A stretch of DNA of 64,000 bases. Source: Linanthus parryae (Eukaryota > Streptophyta > Magnoliopsida > Ericales > Polemoniaceae). The notes under the pieces are model-generated. The model saw only the letters and a program-made list of their open reading frames with translations, had not been told where the DNA came from and ran no database searches. Where the stretch lies: positions 73,259,491 to 73,323,490 of the forward strand of contig JALGPY010000003.1 in assembly GCA_023055425.1 (NCBI GenBank), in the 5' to 3' direction. Each line of letters begins with the position of its first letter. Within the stretch, counting starts at the first letter, position 1. Below are positions 33,456 to 43,031 of the stretch, one piece after another. The position numbers and the translations under genes are program-made.

Positions 33456-35455
33456 GTAAACAATTTCCTCTTTGCGTGCTAAGCTACTTTTTCTTGTTGT
33501 ATTGAAAGTTATTCCCCATTTACTTTTTTAGTGCTATCTGCGGATGTTCGCATCTGGAGGGCGCTCTAAATCGCTGATCAACTCCATCGTCACCGCGAGA
33601 AGACAGGGCGAGAAAATGCTTTTAACAAAGGGAATGTCTCCCCAGGTAGAGGCTCGGAGTCGCGAGGTAATAGATGCATTTGCTAACTCGCTGATAGACA
33701 ATAACCCGGCTCTGTCTCCTCCCAGGAATGCTCCGTCTCCTCCAGCAGATGTTGCCCCGAGGGCCAAAGACAAAAGCAGAAGGGTATTGCAATCTCCTCC
33801 CCTCCTAAGAGTGCTCCAAATTCATCTCTTGTGAAGTCTCTTGCTTCTAAGGACAAAGGCAAAGGTCGCATGCCAAGAAAAGTACAGAAAGAGCTCGCAG
33901 TTGAGACTTTTGTTCCTTTTGGTCAGGAGGAAGAGATGGATGAGAGGAGAGAAGTGAGAGGAAGAGATGATGATGAAGAAGAAAGAGGCGAAAGCGAAGG
34001 AGAAGAAGCAAGAGGTGAGATACAAGAAGAAGATTCGGAAGGTATCTCAAACAAACTTATCTTCTTCGTACTTTAGTTCTTGCAATAGTTGTTGAACAGT
34101 TTGTTCTTTTGCAGGTGATGACACAGAAACCATCGGCGGCCTCCTGGCCAAGAAAAAGAAGAAAACCAAGGGTTGTCACTCTGGCGTTTCCACCGAAGAC
34201 ATAGACGAAGATATCCTTGCTGAGTCTGAAAGAAAGACTGCAGAAGCCGCAGAGAGAAGGAGGAAGCGAAAAGAAGATGAGATCGAGCTCATAAAGAGGA
34301 GAAGTTTGGAAGAACAGCATGTTGATGACTTGGTGGAGCAAGTTGATGATTTAGATGCGACTGCTTTGGAACAAGCTCAAGAGGACTTTGAGGAAATCGC
34401 AGGTGGAAAACAAGGTGAGATTTTTAACCTTGATGTGACTTGCCAAGAAGTGATTACTGGTGCGTTAAAGCATGTCTTATCCAAAGCTGATATTCGCCGA
34501 TGGCTAGTAGGCAAGTGTGGTGAACCCTCAGGTAATCATTCAAGTAATGTTTGTAAACCAGACTTAGTAACCCAATCATCATCGTAACGAGTTTCTTCGC
34601 ACCCCAGATCACGCTCACCTTAAAGATGTGCTTAATGAAGATACCCTAGTTGTATATGGTGTCGCATATTTAACATATGATGAAGGTGCTGCAATCCCAC
34701 CTAAGTGTGGAGGTGCCCGCTTTTGATCTATTAAAATAACAAAACACTGTTTAATACAAGTTACCTCACTATTTTCCTGTCTTGTATTGCAGGCGATGCT
34801 GAAGAGGATGTGCCGGAGCGAAGGAGTTAGTCAGCCTCCTACATCTTATGCTCCAGAGCAAAGCCCTTACGTTGAGAAGCCTGTCGCAGCTACTGAGTAT
34901 GCAGGAGAGCCTTTGGAGTAATATAATTAAGATATCTGATGATATCGAAGCCGACACCGTTCTAAGAGAGGAAGACACTGATGCTGCAGTTGAGGAAATG
35001 GAAACAGATGGTGCTGGAGATGAAGTTCATGAAAATGAACAAGTCATGGAAGACACAGCATCGCACGCAAATGTTGATGTCCAAATGAATGCTCCCGAGC
35101 CACAAGAGCCCCTCGCAGCCGAAGAAGTTCCTGGCCAAGCAACAGCTGCCACTATTGCTGTTCCTTCAACAGAGGTAGAGCTTTTAGAGGTTCCCCAAGC
35201 ATGGAGTTTTTGGAGCTCGCAAGTTGGAGCTGCTGTAGAACCTGTTACGGCCTATACTCTTCCCAGGAACTACGATGAGCTCGAGCTCGCAGCTGACAGA
35301 CGAGCAATGGAGCGAGGAAAGACTTCAGCTTTCCCAAGAATGCGCATTCCCTCTTTGCGTGAAATCATTGAAGTGACTTGTATGTTATCATTCTTCGTAT
35401 TCTACATCCTTGTTTTTAAAGCTTTCACGCTCTAAACTTGAATTGACTTGATCAG

Positions 35456-35931
35456 GAATGAAGCAAGCTGATGTGGACTGGCTGGTTCATATGTGCCTCT
35501 CATACCCCTGGTCATTCGCGAGATCTCTGGAGATAGAGCCATATGACAGGAGGCTTTTCGTGACTGAAGCCATCTGGATTCTGGTGCAACTATCTGTGGC
35601 CACTCCTGCGACCATTTCTCCTCACAGTGCACAGCTGCTTTTCAGCACATGCAAAGGGCTTCAAGCTAAAGTTCAAGGCAAGCTGGGCTTCGGGTATCTC
35701 CTCAACAGGATCACCAAAATTCTCGCAACTGTGAGTTTAAAGCGCGGCTACCATAACCTCGCATCTGAAAGGCGGAAGGTAGAGGAACAAAGGCAGAAGG
35801 CTGAAGAAGCTGTCAACCTCTTTCATGCGATGAACGCCAAGTATAAACAGCTGAAGCGAGAAGTGGACCAAGCAAAAGAGATGTCACTCTCGTTTTCTCC
35901 AGAGGACCCTTTGATCAAGGATTTGTTTTAG
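35456..35931 (+). other. Last exon of the antisense PMD gene
   Basis: After the acceptor TTGATCAG at 35455 the frame reads MKQADVDWLVHMCLSYPWSF, a globular segment with EAIWILVQLSVATPATI, then a helical tail SERRKVEEQRQKAEEAVNLF and KQLKREVDQAKEMSL likely to form a coiled coil. It ends at TAG 35929-35931 and is uninterrupted, unlike the upstream exons. Confidence 0.65.
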
Positions 35932-36919
35932 AAACAAAATATTATTGTAATGGTAGTGTTTCTCCCCCTTTTTTTATCTAGAACTCTATGTCCCGTTTTG
36001 CCCTTTTGAGGATTTGCACAAATATCATGATGCGTATCAATTATGACGTCACATAGTGACGTATCTGCCTTGATTTTTGCTCTAATGATTTATTAGATAA
36101 GCACGATTTCCTTGGGAAGCCCATCCTTATTATGACCTTCCGTCATTAATTAGGGCGTGCCACCGAATCGTCATAGCCTTTAGTAGGGTAATTGAATTTT
36201 ACCTCTTTTGAGACGTAAGTAATTGATTCTTACCCGTTTTCCAAGCTTTGTTGAATCAGCGAGGGAACTGAAGAGTCCCCCTAAGGTCTATATAAACCCT
36301 GCCTCTTGCTGCTTGGGTTCTTAATCCCAAAATGTAGCTTGCCATGAGTCCTTACGACTGCTGGCCTCATTGCTTGTCTTTTGTTGAGTCATGGGAATTT
36401 CCAGTTGTGAAATATGAGTTTGTGCCTTGTGCCATAGAAATAGGTTGCAAGATCTTCTTTATAAATCTTATTGTTCTTCATGATTGCTTTGAAGAAGATA
36501 TAGACAATACCTCATGCTTCTACGAAGATTCTTCTTCGTCTATTTTGTTTGCAGTTCATATCTCTGGCTTCCTTCCGGCGAGGTACAGTTCCATACTGAC
36601 CTTTTTACCGACTCGGAATGGAGTGTTTCTCCTCTAGCTTTCCTGGAGGAGAATTATTTGCCTCCACGTTCTTGAACAAGGTTTGACGAGCCATGGCGCT
36701 CGCCTCTTTGGACAATAAGCTTTCTGCCCCGGGAGCTGTTCTCCACTTATTCTTCACCACCGCATCCGCCTGGACATGGGGTTCATCTGGCACATCTCTT
36801 GGGCAGAAGACCAGTAAAGAGCCTTGTTCAGATATAGGACCTCGACAATAGCGTCGCATAGCTTTTGTTAGCATTTGTAGGCCGATCATTTTATAGTAAG
36901 AATTTTCTTAGTATGAGCT
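35932..36919. other. 3' region between the PMD gene and the tandem array
   Basis: Short frames exist on both strands (36344-36637 plus; 36605-36889 minus, with ADAVVKNKWRTAPGAESLLS), but none has a recognised domain. Part of the long noncoding 3' region of the element. Confidence 0.4.
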
Positions 36920-37680
36920 TTTGCCTGTAAGCAGCTATCTACACAGATAAGTTGCTAGTCATTTTCACTGTTAATGAAACGTGCTTTAGCTCAGTATGAA
37001 CTTTCGCTTGTAAGCTGCTATCTAGACAGATAAATTGTAAGTCATTTTTACTGTTAATGAAATGCACTTTAGTATTTGCTGTTCTTGTTTGATACAACAA
37101 ATTGTAATATCGCATGCGTGTTGGCTATAAAACACGTTATGTTTCTTTCGCCTTTTGCATTTGGATGTTCGCCTGAATAATTCTTTATTTCAAGCTTGAT
37201 AAATTTTGCATTCGCACAGGGCATTGCTGCTATAGCTTGCTATCTAAACAGATAGGCTTGCAGACCAGTTAAGATCGTGATTAAATATTATTACTATCTG
37301 AGCAAATAGGCTTGGATCGCACAAAGGCGTTTATCATAATTGCTGCTATCTAAGCAGATAGGCTTTTGGATCAGTTAAGATCATATATCACGGCTGCTAT
37401 CTACGCAGATAGGCTTTTAGATCACTTAAGATTGTTTTTGAACATTGCTGCTATCTCGCCAGATAGGCTTTGGATCGCATAGGATCATACATTATGGCTG
37501 ATATCTAGGCAGATAGGCTTTTAGATAACTTAAGATCGCATTTGAACATTGCTGCTATCTCGGCAGATAGGCTTTGGCTCGCATAAGATCGCGTATTATA
37601 GCTGCTATCTTGGCAGATAGGCTTTTAGATCACTTAAGATCGCATGTGAACATTGTTGCTATCTCGGCAGATAGGCTTTT
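36920..37680. repeat. Dimeric tandem array built on TATCTNNGCAGATA
   Basis: Eleven copies of a near-palindrome, GCTATCTNNGCAGATAGGCTT and variants, at about 36933, 37016, 37239, 37297, 37343, 37394, 37450, 37500, 37553, 37605 and 37660. From 37340 on, spacing alternates about 51 and 55 bp. Two unit types alternate, one followed by TTTTAGATCACTTAAGATCG, the other by TTTGGATCGCATAAGATCG, giving a dimer of about 106 bp. The first two copies sit in a separate pair of about 85-bp units (CTTTTGCCTGTAAGC... / CTTTCGCTTGTAAGC...). Such arrays are known in the 3' region of Tat/Ogre-type elements. Confidence 0.88.
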
Positions 37681-37740
37681 GTTGTAAATGAGTAGAGAAG
37701 TAGATAGATGTCAAGAGATGACTAAGGTAATAAAATTCTT

Positions 37741-37815
37741 CTCATATGGGAGAATTCTTTCATTAAAATCACCCTCATATGGGAGAGGCAAGATTACAAG
37801 TTCCTCATATGGGAG
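37741..37815. repeat. Three copies of CTCATATGGGAG
   Basis: The 12-mer is at 37741-37752, 37774-37785 and 37804-37815, spaced 33 and 30 bp, between the tandem array and the integrase stop. It contains an NdeI-like CATATG palindrome (E-box form). Confidence 0.85.
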
Positions 37816-37898
37816 GAAACAACGCATGAATCTATCAGAGTAATTAGACATACATTTCAATAGACATTTGAATCCGATCTATGTAAAGAGAGAGAGTT

Positions 37899-39143
37899 TT
37901 AAGGATAATACTTTTTAATCCAGCGCATATTGATCGGACTTGGGATTGTGGCAGTCCCATGAAGCCTCTGTATTGTGCAGTAACCACAGTCAAAGACCTC
38001 TTTAACTTCGAACGGTCCCTCCCAATTAGCTGCGAACTTTGGATGGGATGCCTCCCACATGCAATGATCTGAAGCGCGCAAGACCAAGTCCCCGACCGCG
38101 GAATCTCGATGTTGGAATGTTTTGTTGTATGCGCGAGCGATCCTCTCCTTGTACCGCTTGTTAGCCCGCTTAGCTTGCTCTCGCTTCTCCTCCAACAAGA
38201 TCAAGTCGTGGTCGCGTTGATTGTCATATAATTCATGAAAGGCCAATCTCGCAGACTTGATTTTTACCAACGCCGGTACAACAGCTTCAGCTCCATAGCA
38301 TAGAAGGAACAGGGAGACTCCTGTGCGAGTCCTCGGCGAAGATCGATATGCCCATAATGCTATGTTCAAAGAATCGGCCCATTTCTTGTGATCGTGTGCG
38401 ACCATCTTGCTCAGAATTCTTAGTAGTGTCTTGTTGGTTGCTTCTGCTTGACCATTCCCTTTCGGATAATAAGGAGTGGAACAGACCTGCCTTATGTTGT
38501 ACTCTGCTAGTTTTGCGGCTACTTGTCGATTTACAAAGGGCGTGCCATTATCCGAAAGGATTGTGTTGGGGATTCTGAACCTGTATATGATGTTTTCTTG
38601 AACGAAATTCACCACTGCGAGCGCATTAGCTGTCTTGAGCGGTATTGCCTCTACCCACTTAGTAAACAACTCAGTCGTAGTCAGGATGAACTGGTTCCCA
38701 TGTGAGGCCGGTCGAATGGGGCCAACAAAATCTAGAGCCCGAGTGTGGAATGGCCATGGCGTACCTAATGCGTGTAGGTCTACGGCAGGGGCATGTACGA
38801 GGTTGCCCTTAAATTGACATTTCTGGCATCTCCTTACTTTGGTGCGAAAATCTTCCTCCATTGTGGGCCAAAAATAACCAACTGTGAGGAGCTGTCTGCA
38901 TAGCTTTGCGCCCCCTAGATGCTCTACTTGGTGAGATAGATCCATCACCTCTTGCACTTCTTTGTTATCTAGGCATCGAAGTAGATTACCCTCTTGACCC
39001 CTTCGCCAGAGTATGTTTTCCTGTACCACGTATCGAGCCGCCTTTCTTTTCAGTTTCTCGGCTTCTTTCCTTTGCTCAGGCTCGATTCCTTTTGTGAGAA
39101 AGTCGAAGAGTGGCTTTCTCCAGTCCGTGTCATCATCGACCAA
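37899..39143 (-). CDS. Integrase of the Tat-like element
   Basis: Open for 414 codons. The N-terminal linker is WRKPLFDFLTKGIEPEQRKE; the zinc region is LLRCLDNKEVQEVMDLSHQVEHLGG then VGYFWPTMEEDFRTKVRRCQKCQ, with two His and CxxC. The catalytic core has ALDFVGPIRP (Asp), TILSDNGTPF (Asp) and YPKGNGQAEATNKTLL (Glu), so the DDE triad is complete. The C-terminal part GDLVLRASDH ... KFAANWEGPFEVKEV ... MRWIKKYYP is the GPY/F-like module of gypsy integrases, ending the polyprotein. Integrase inserts cDNA with the 5-bp duplication seen here. The frame upstream is broken in the preceding zinc-like module. Confidence 0.93.
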   Translation of the reverse strand: MVDDDTDWRKPLFDFLTKGIEPEQRKEAEKLKRKAARYVVQENILWRRGQEGNLLRCLDNKEVQEVMDLSHQVEHLGGAKLCRQLLTVGYFWPTMEEDFRTKVRRCQKCQFKGNLVHAPAVDLHALGTPWPFHTRALDFVGPIRPASHGNQFILTTTELFTKWVEAIPLKTANALAVVNFVQENIIYRFRIPNTILSDNGTPFVNRQVAAKLAEYNIRQVCSTPYYPKGNGQAEATNKTLLRILSKMVAHDHKKWADSLNIALWAYRSSPRTRTGVSLFLLCYGAEAVVPALVKIKSARLAFHELYDNQRDHDLILLEEKREQAKRANKRYKERIARAYNKTFQHRDSAVGDLVLRASDHCMWEASHPKFAANWEGPFEVKEVFDCGYCTIQRLHGTATIPSPINMRWIKKYYP

Positions 39144-39515
39144 GTGATTGTTAGAGAATCCTTGATCAATGCGCAGCTTTCACAATTCCCTTGAATTATC
39201 GCAGCAGCCCTTGACATGTCCGGCCAAGGAATTCCATATCTTTGGGCTTTTCGATAGATCGACACCTCACCTTCTCCAAACGTGTGCTGGTGAATCTTTT
39301 CCAATAACGCTTGCCCCTCCTGCTGCGAGACGCATCGCATAAGTATTCCTCCTGGGCCTTTTTAGTAGAGGGCGTTATCATGTATACAATATCCCTTAGT
39401 GGATGCCCAGTTCTCTTTGCTCGTCCCCTCAGCAATTGCATGCAATATCGGTTTTCTCCAATCTTCGGCATCCATGGACTCATCCTTGCATGGGTTCTTT
39501 GTCAATGCCGGTGAC
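39144..39515 (-). pseudogene. Extra zinc-finger-like module upstream of integrase, frameshifted
   Basis: Frames 39340-39050 and 39483-39196 together resemble the pre-integrase module found again at 39143-38800: DWRKPI-like start, LLEKIHQHTFGEG, YRKAQRYGIPWPDM and CESC correspond to VMDLSHQVEHLGG, CRQLLTVGYFWPTM and CQKC. An in-frame stop near 39364 and a shift near 39270 break it. The left edge carries TSD GTGAC (39511-39515) of the solo LTR. Confidence 0.6.
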
Positions 39516-40934
39516 TGTAATATCCCGAGTCACTAAATTTGTTTAAATAAGATTTATTTTTGATAAAATGTGATTGTGAGTTTCTAAGTGTCATTAGAAG
39601 CTATTTTTTTAGTAGAATTTATTGCCAATATTGAATTATAATCCCAATTATGTAAAAAAAATGTTATTTCACGTGGGGTGTATTTATGTAGATAAATTAC
39701 TTTGGTGATCCTTCAAATAGATAAAAAAAAAGGAGAAGGATGTGAATTTGTTGTCCAATAAAGTTTACTTCTGAACTAAGGTATTGAATTATAGTAGTAC
39801 GGTACTTCATCTACAGTAGTCAACCTAATGTAATTATGTATAGTGTGGTGTTAACATATTATTGGGAGACATTTCTTTTTTTTCCTTGTGTCTAAAAAAG
39901 AAGTTTAGAAAACTTTGATACCATCTTTATCTAGTCGGCTACTGCAGTGAAACTTATGAGGTCTTATCTTTGTTCTTGAGACATATGTTTGGGGAGAGAG
40001 AAATGGTGTGTCTTGGTGAGGATTGGGAATTGGTGAGTCTTGAGGAAGACATGGGTTGAGCCAGATTTTAAAGTGAGGACTGGAGGAGTAAGAGACGGGG
40101 GAAAAGATAGCTTGGGTTTGAGTTGTTAGTTCGAGCAGTGATGAGAGAGAGAGAGAGGACATAAGAGATGGCGAAGGGTAGTGGTAGCCATAGTTAAAAG
40201 AGTTGTATTATATAAACTAATACCATGAGAGGTTAGGGTTAACTGGAAGCTATGTATTTGGGTATACTTTGCCGTGGAAATTAATTTCAAGTACTTGGAC
40301 TTGGTCCGGTCAATCGCAGAGGCTCTAGTTTGTTTCGAATTCGGTTAAGGTATGGAAAATCTAATTTTTGAGGTTTCTACAATTACAGCCGATAATTGTA
40401 TATTTTGTATGAGTGATTTTTACAGCTTTATAATTATACGGTTATTGACCGGTGATTAATAAATCACGGTGGTTGTGTATTTGGTGTCACATGTTGATGT
40501 GCGACAATTGATTGTTGTAATAAGTGAATTTTAGATTGTTATGCTAATGATTAGGTAGTGCCTATTGAGTTGTTTGGCTCAACCCCTATATCTTACAGGT
40601 TGAGTCGGAACGCGACTGGATCGCGGACTAGTGGTTAAAAAGTAGATTTTCAGCTAAAATTATTGTTTTTAGCTATTTTTTGTGAAAGTTTGAACTTTTC
40701 AGTCGAATCGCGATATTTTATAAAAAATGACATTTTTGATGAGTTGGTGTAATTTTAAATAATTGAGTCACGTACCAGTTTTTCAGAATTTTGATTTAAT
40801 TATTGTTTTGGAGGATTGTGTGTCCTGCTGGTTGAGGTTTGAACGTCTGAAAGTGTAATACGGGTTAACATTAAATTGTAATTTTTATCGTAAATCGATA
40901 AGTTATATATTAAAAGTGTGACCGAGTCGTTACA
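39516..40934 (+). repeat. Solo LTR inside the Tat-like pol, TSD GTGAC
   Basis: Begins TGTAATATCCCGAGTCAC and ends CCGAGTCGTTACA, 1,419 bp, flanked by GTGAC at 39511-39515 and 40935-40939. Removing it and one TSD restores the pol frame from the RNase H end into the next segment (EVRMS then PALTKNP), confirming the boundaries. The TGTAAYAYCCCG start is common in plant gypsy chromovirus LTRs. A (GA)n run at about 40144-40158 lies inside. No coding capacity. Confidence 0.9.
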
Positions 40935-40939
40935 GTGAC

Positions 40940-41886
40940 ATTCGGACCTCTATCGAGATTCTCGCAGGGCATTTGTCTGTACTCACTTTAGATCCCAGGG
41001 TGGCTAAAGCATCAGCTCTAGGCGTGTGTTCGTACCTAACATCGCAGAATTGTTGTACCTGCTTCTGCACCAAAGTCCGATAGGGTAACAAATTTACCTC
41101 TTTCAATCCGTACTCGCCTGAAGCCTGTTTGACGATTAACTTAGAATCCCCCATAACCGTCAAATTGCTTACTTCCAGTGCCCTGGCTGCACGGAGGCCC
41201 GCAATGAGAGCCTCATACTCCGCTTCATTGTTGGTCATTAAGAAATCAAGTTTTGTGGACATTTGGATGACCTCCCCATCTGGTTTAGTCAAAACGATTC
41301 CAATTCCTCCACCTATCCTTGTTGACGATCCATCAAAATGAAGCGTCCTGTAAGGTAACTCGACTGCATAAATCTCGGGTCCTTCTAGTTCCTCTTCGAT
41401 CATGGGCTCATAGTTGTTATCCGGGAACTGTGCCAGAAGATCCACCACTGCTTGCGATTTGATTGCTCGTGGACGCACACACGTGATGTGGTATTGGGAA
41501 ATGGTCATATACAATTTTGCCAATCTTCCTCCGGGAGAGGTGTGAGTGAAGAGATACCGTATGGGGTCGCTCTTTGTAACCACCACAACTTTGTGCGAGG
41601 CGAAGTAGTGTTTTAACTTTTCTATTACGAAGAATAAGGCAAGACAATGGCGTTCGATATCTGTGTACCTTGATTCATCTGGCTGCATTATGCGAGAAAT
41701 ATAGTAAATTGGCCTTTCTTGCCCTTCATATTCTTGAGCCAAAAGCGCCCCTATAGACTTCTTTGTCGACGTCAGGTACAACAGAAGAGACGATCCAAGC
41801 TGCGGTGCGATCATTACCCTTTGCGATGTCAGCAGGTCCTTTAGCTTCCCGAACGCGACCTCATGTTCCTCTGTGCAATTGTACAC
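40940..41886 (-). CDS. Tat-like RT connection domain and second (archaeal-type) RNase H
   Basis: First unit: EHEVAFGKLKDLLTSQRVMI, RPIYYISRIMQPDESRYTDI and KVVVVTKSDPIRYLF, the gypsy RNase H in a form lacking several catalytic acidic residues. Second unit from about residue 185: LHFDGSSTRIGGGIGIVLTK (Asp), TNNEAEYEALIAGLRAA (Glu), TVMGDSKLIVKQASGEYG (Asp) and RADALATLGS (Asp), a complete RNase HI site of the archaeal-like type. Double RNase H is a hallmark of the Tat clade and of a few oomycete elements. The frame is open until the solo LTR insertion at 40935. Confidence 0.9.
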
Positions 41887-41921
41887 AACATTCTTCTTGA
41901 GAAGATCGCTGAAGCAGAAGG

Positions 41922-43031
41922 TTATTTATGCGATTGCTGGGATGAATCTCCGCAGGTAAGAAAATTTCCCCAAAAACGTCTTAGAGCATTTTGATTGTGT
42001 GGCGCCGTCATGCTTGTGATAGTTGATACCTTCGCGGGGTCAGGCTCGATCCCATGGCGATGTAATACGCATCCCAAGAACTTCCCTGAAGTCACTCCAA
42101 ATGCACACTTCATGGGCTTCATCTTTAGCTGGAAACTCCTGCACCTTTCAAATACTTTACCCAGGTCCCCCAAATGGTCAGCTTCCTCTTTGGACTTGAA
42201 AACCAAATCATCAACATAGATCTCCACTTCGTGGTGCATCATGTCGTGGAATAGAGCCATCATTGCTCGCTGATAGGTCGCGCCTGCGTTCTTGAGCCCG
42301 AACGGCATAACCGTGTAATTAAAGACTCCCACCGGTGTGATGAACGCGGTTTTGCGTGCATCTTCAGGGTCCATTTTGATCTGGTTGTACCCACTGAAAC
42401 CATCCATGAAGCTGAACGTTCGATGACCCGCAGTAGAATCCATGAGCAGATCTATGTTGGGTAACAGAAAATCATCCTTGGGACAGAAGCGGTTGAGATC
42501 TCTGAAGTCTACACAAATGTGAAGCTGTCCATTCTTTTTTACCACAGGCACAATGTTGGCCAACCAGGTGGGATGGTGATTCGGCTCGATAAACTTGGCA
42601 GCCAACAACTTGACAATTTCTTGCTTAATTTTTACATTTATCTCCGGCCTGAAACTTCTTGTACTTTGCTTTACTGCTTTAGATCATGGGATGACATCTA
42701 ACCTGTGCATAGTGATGCTCGCGTCCAAACCAGGCATTTCATCGTATTCCAACGCAAACACATCTTAGTACTCAGTCAGCAGTTGCAGCAATCTTGCCTC
42801 TTCGTCTCTTGTGAGGTCTCCACTTTAAAAGACGGGCCTCTTCTTTTCTTCGCTTGGGCTCAGAAACAGTTCATTCAGCTCTTGCTTCTGGTGCCTTGGC
42901 TTATCCTCCATGCATTCATGTGCTTCTTTCAGCTTTTCCTCTGAAAACTCGGATGTTGGTTTGACATGCTCGATTTGATTGATTTGCTCAAGGATATCCC
43001 CATGCTCGGATGGGGGTACCCCCGCGCACCT
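41922..43031 (-). pseudogene. Reverse transcriptase of the Tat-like element
   Basis: The open part 42608-41922 reads LAAKFIEPNHHPTWLANIVP, CVDFRDLNRFCPKDDFLLPN, FMDGFSGYNQIKMDPEDARK, the catalytic EIYVDDLVFKS, and GKFLGCVLHRHGIEPDP, the usual gypsy RT blocks. Upstream toward 43031 the same frame carries MPGLDASITMHRLDVIP and FRPEINVKIKQEIVKLL but has stops at 42684-42686, 42765-42767 and 42825-42827. A shift near 41922-41886 separates RT from RNase H. RT copies the element RNA from the tRNA primer. Confidence 0.92.

Larger units (their letters stand above)
31575..35931 (+). pseudogene. Antisense plant mobile domain (PMD) gene carried by the gypsy element, decayed
   Basis: A gene opposite in strand to gag-pol. 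Five GT-AG introns fit the reading frames: 33456-33531, 34042-34114, 34532-34607, 34713-34792 and 35380-35455, all 73-80 bp. Exon 1 encodes a PMD-type domain; middle exons are Lys/Glu/Asp-rich; the last exon ends in a helical Glu/Lys segment and a stop at 35931. Breaks: frame change near 31640-31660, a shift at a T7 run (32451-32457), TAA at 33162-33164, a shift near 33785, two shifts in exon 5 (near 34815 and 34915), and a stop formed at the last splice junction. PMD proteins include host MAIL1/MAIN, involved in gene and transposon silencing, and many transposon-borne copies. The role in this element is unknown. The start ATG is uncertain; the first ATG within the long frame is at 31766. Confidence 0.72.

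Noticed and set aside
36605..36889. Possible extra gene on the minus strand between integrase and the 3' LTR
   Set aside because: Open frame but no domain, no promoter or splice context; kept only as part of the 3' region.
36920..37680. CRISPR-like appearance of regularly spaced repeats
   Set aside because: The repeats are near-palindromic with related, not unique, spacers; plant retrotransposon context; a dimeric tandem array explains it.
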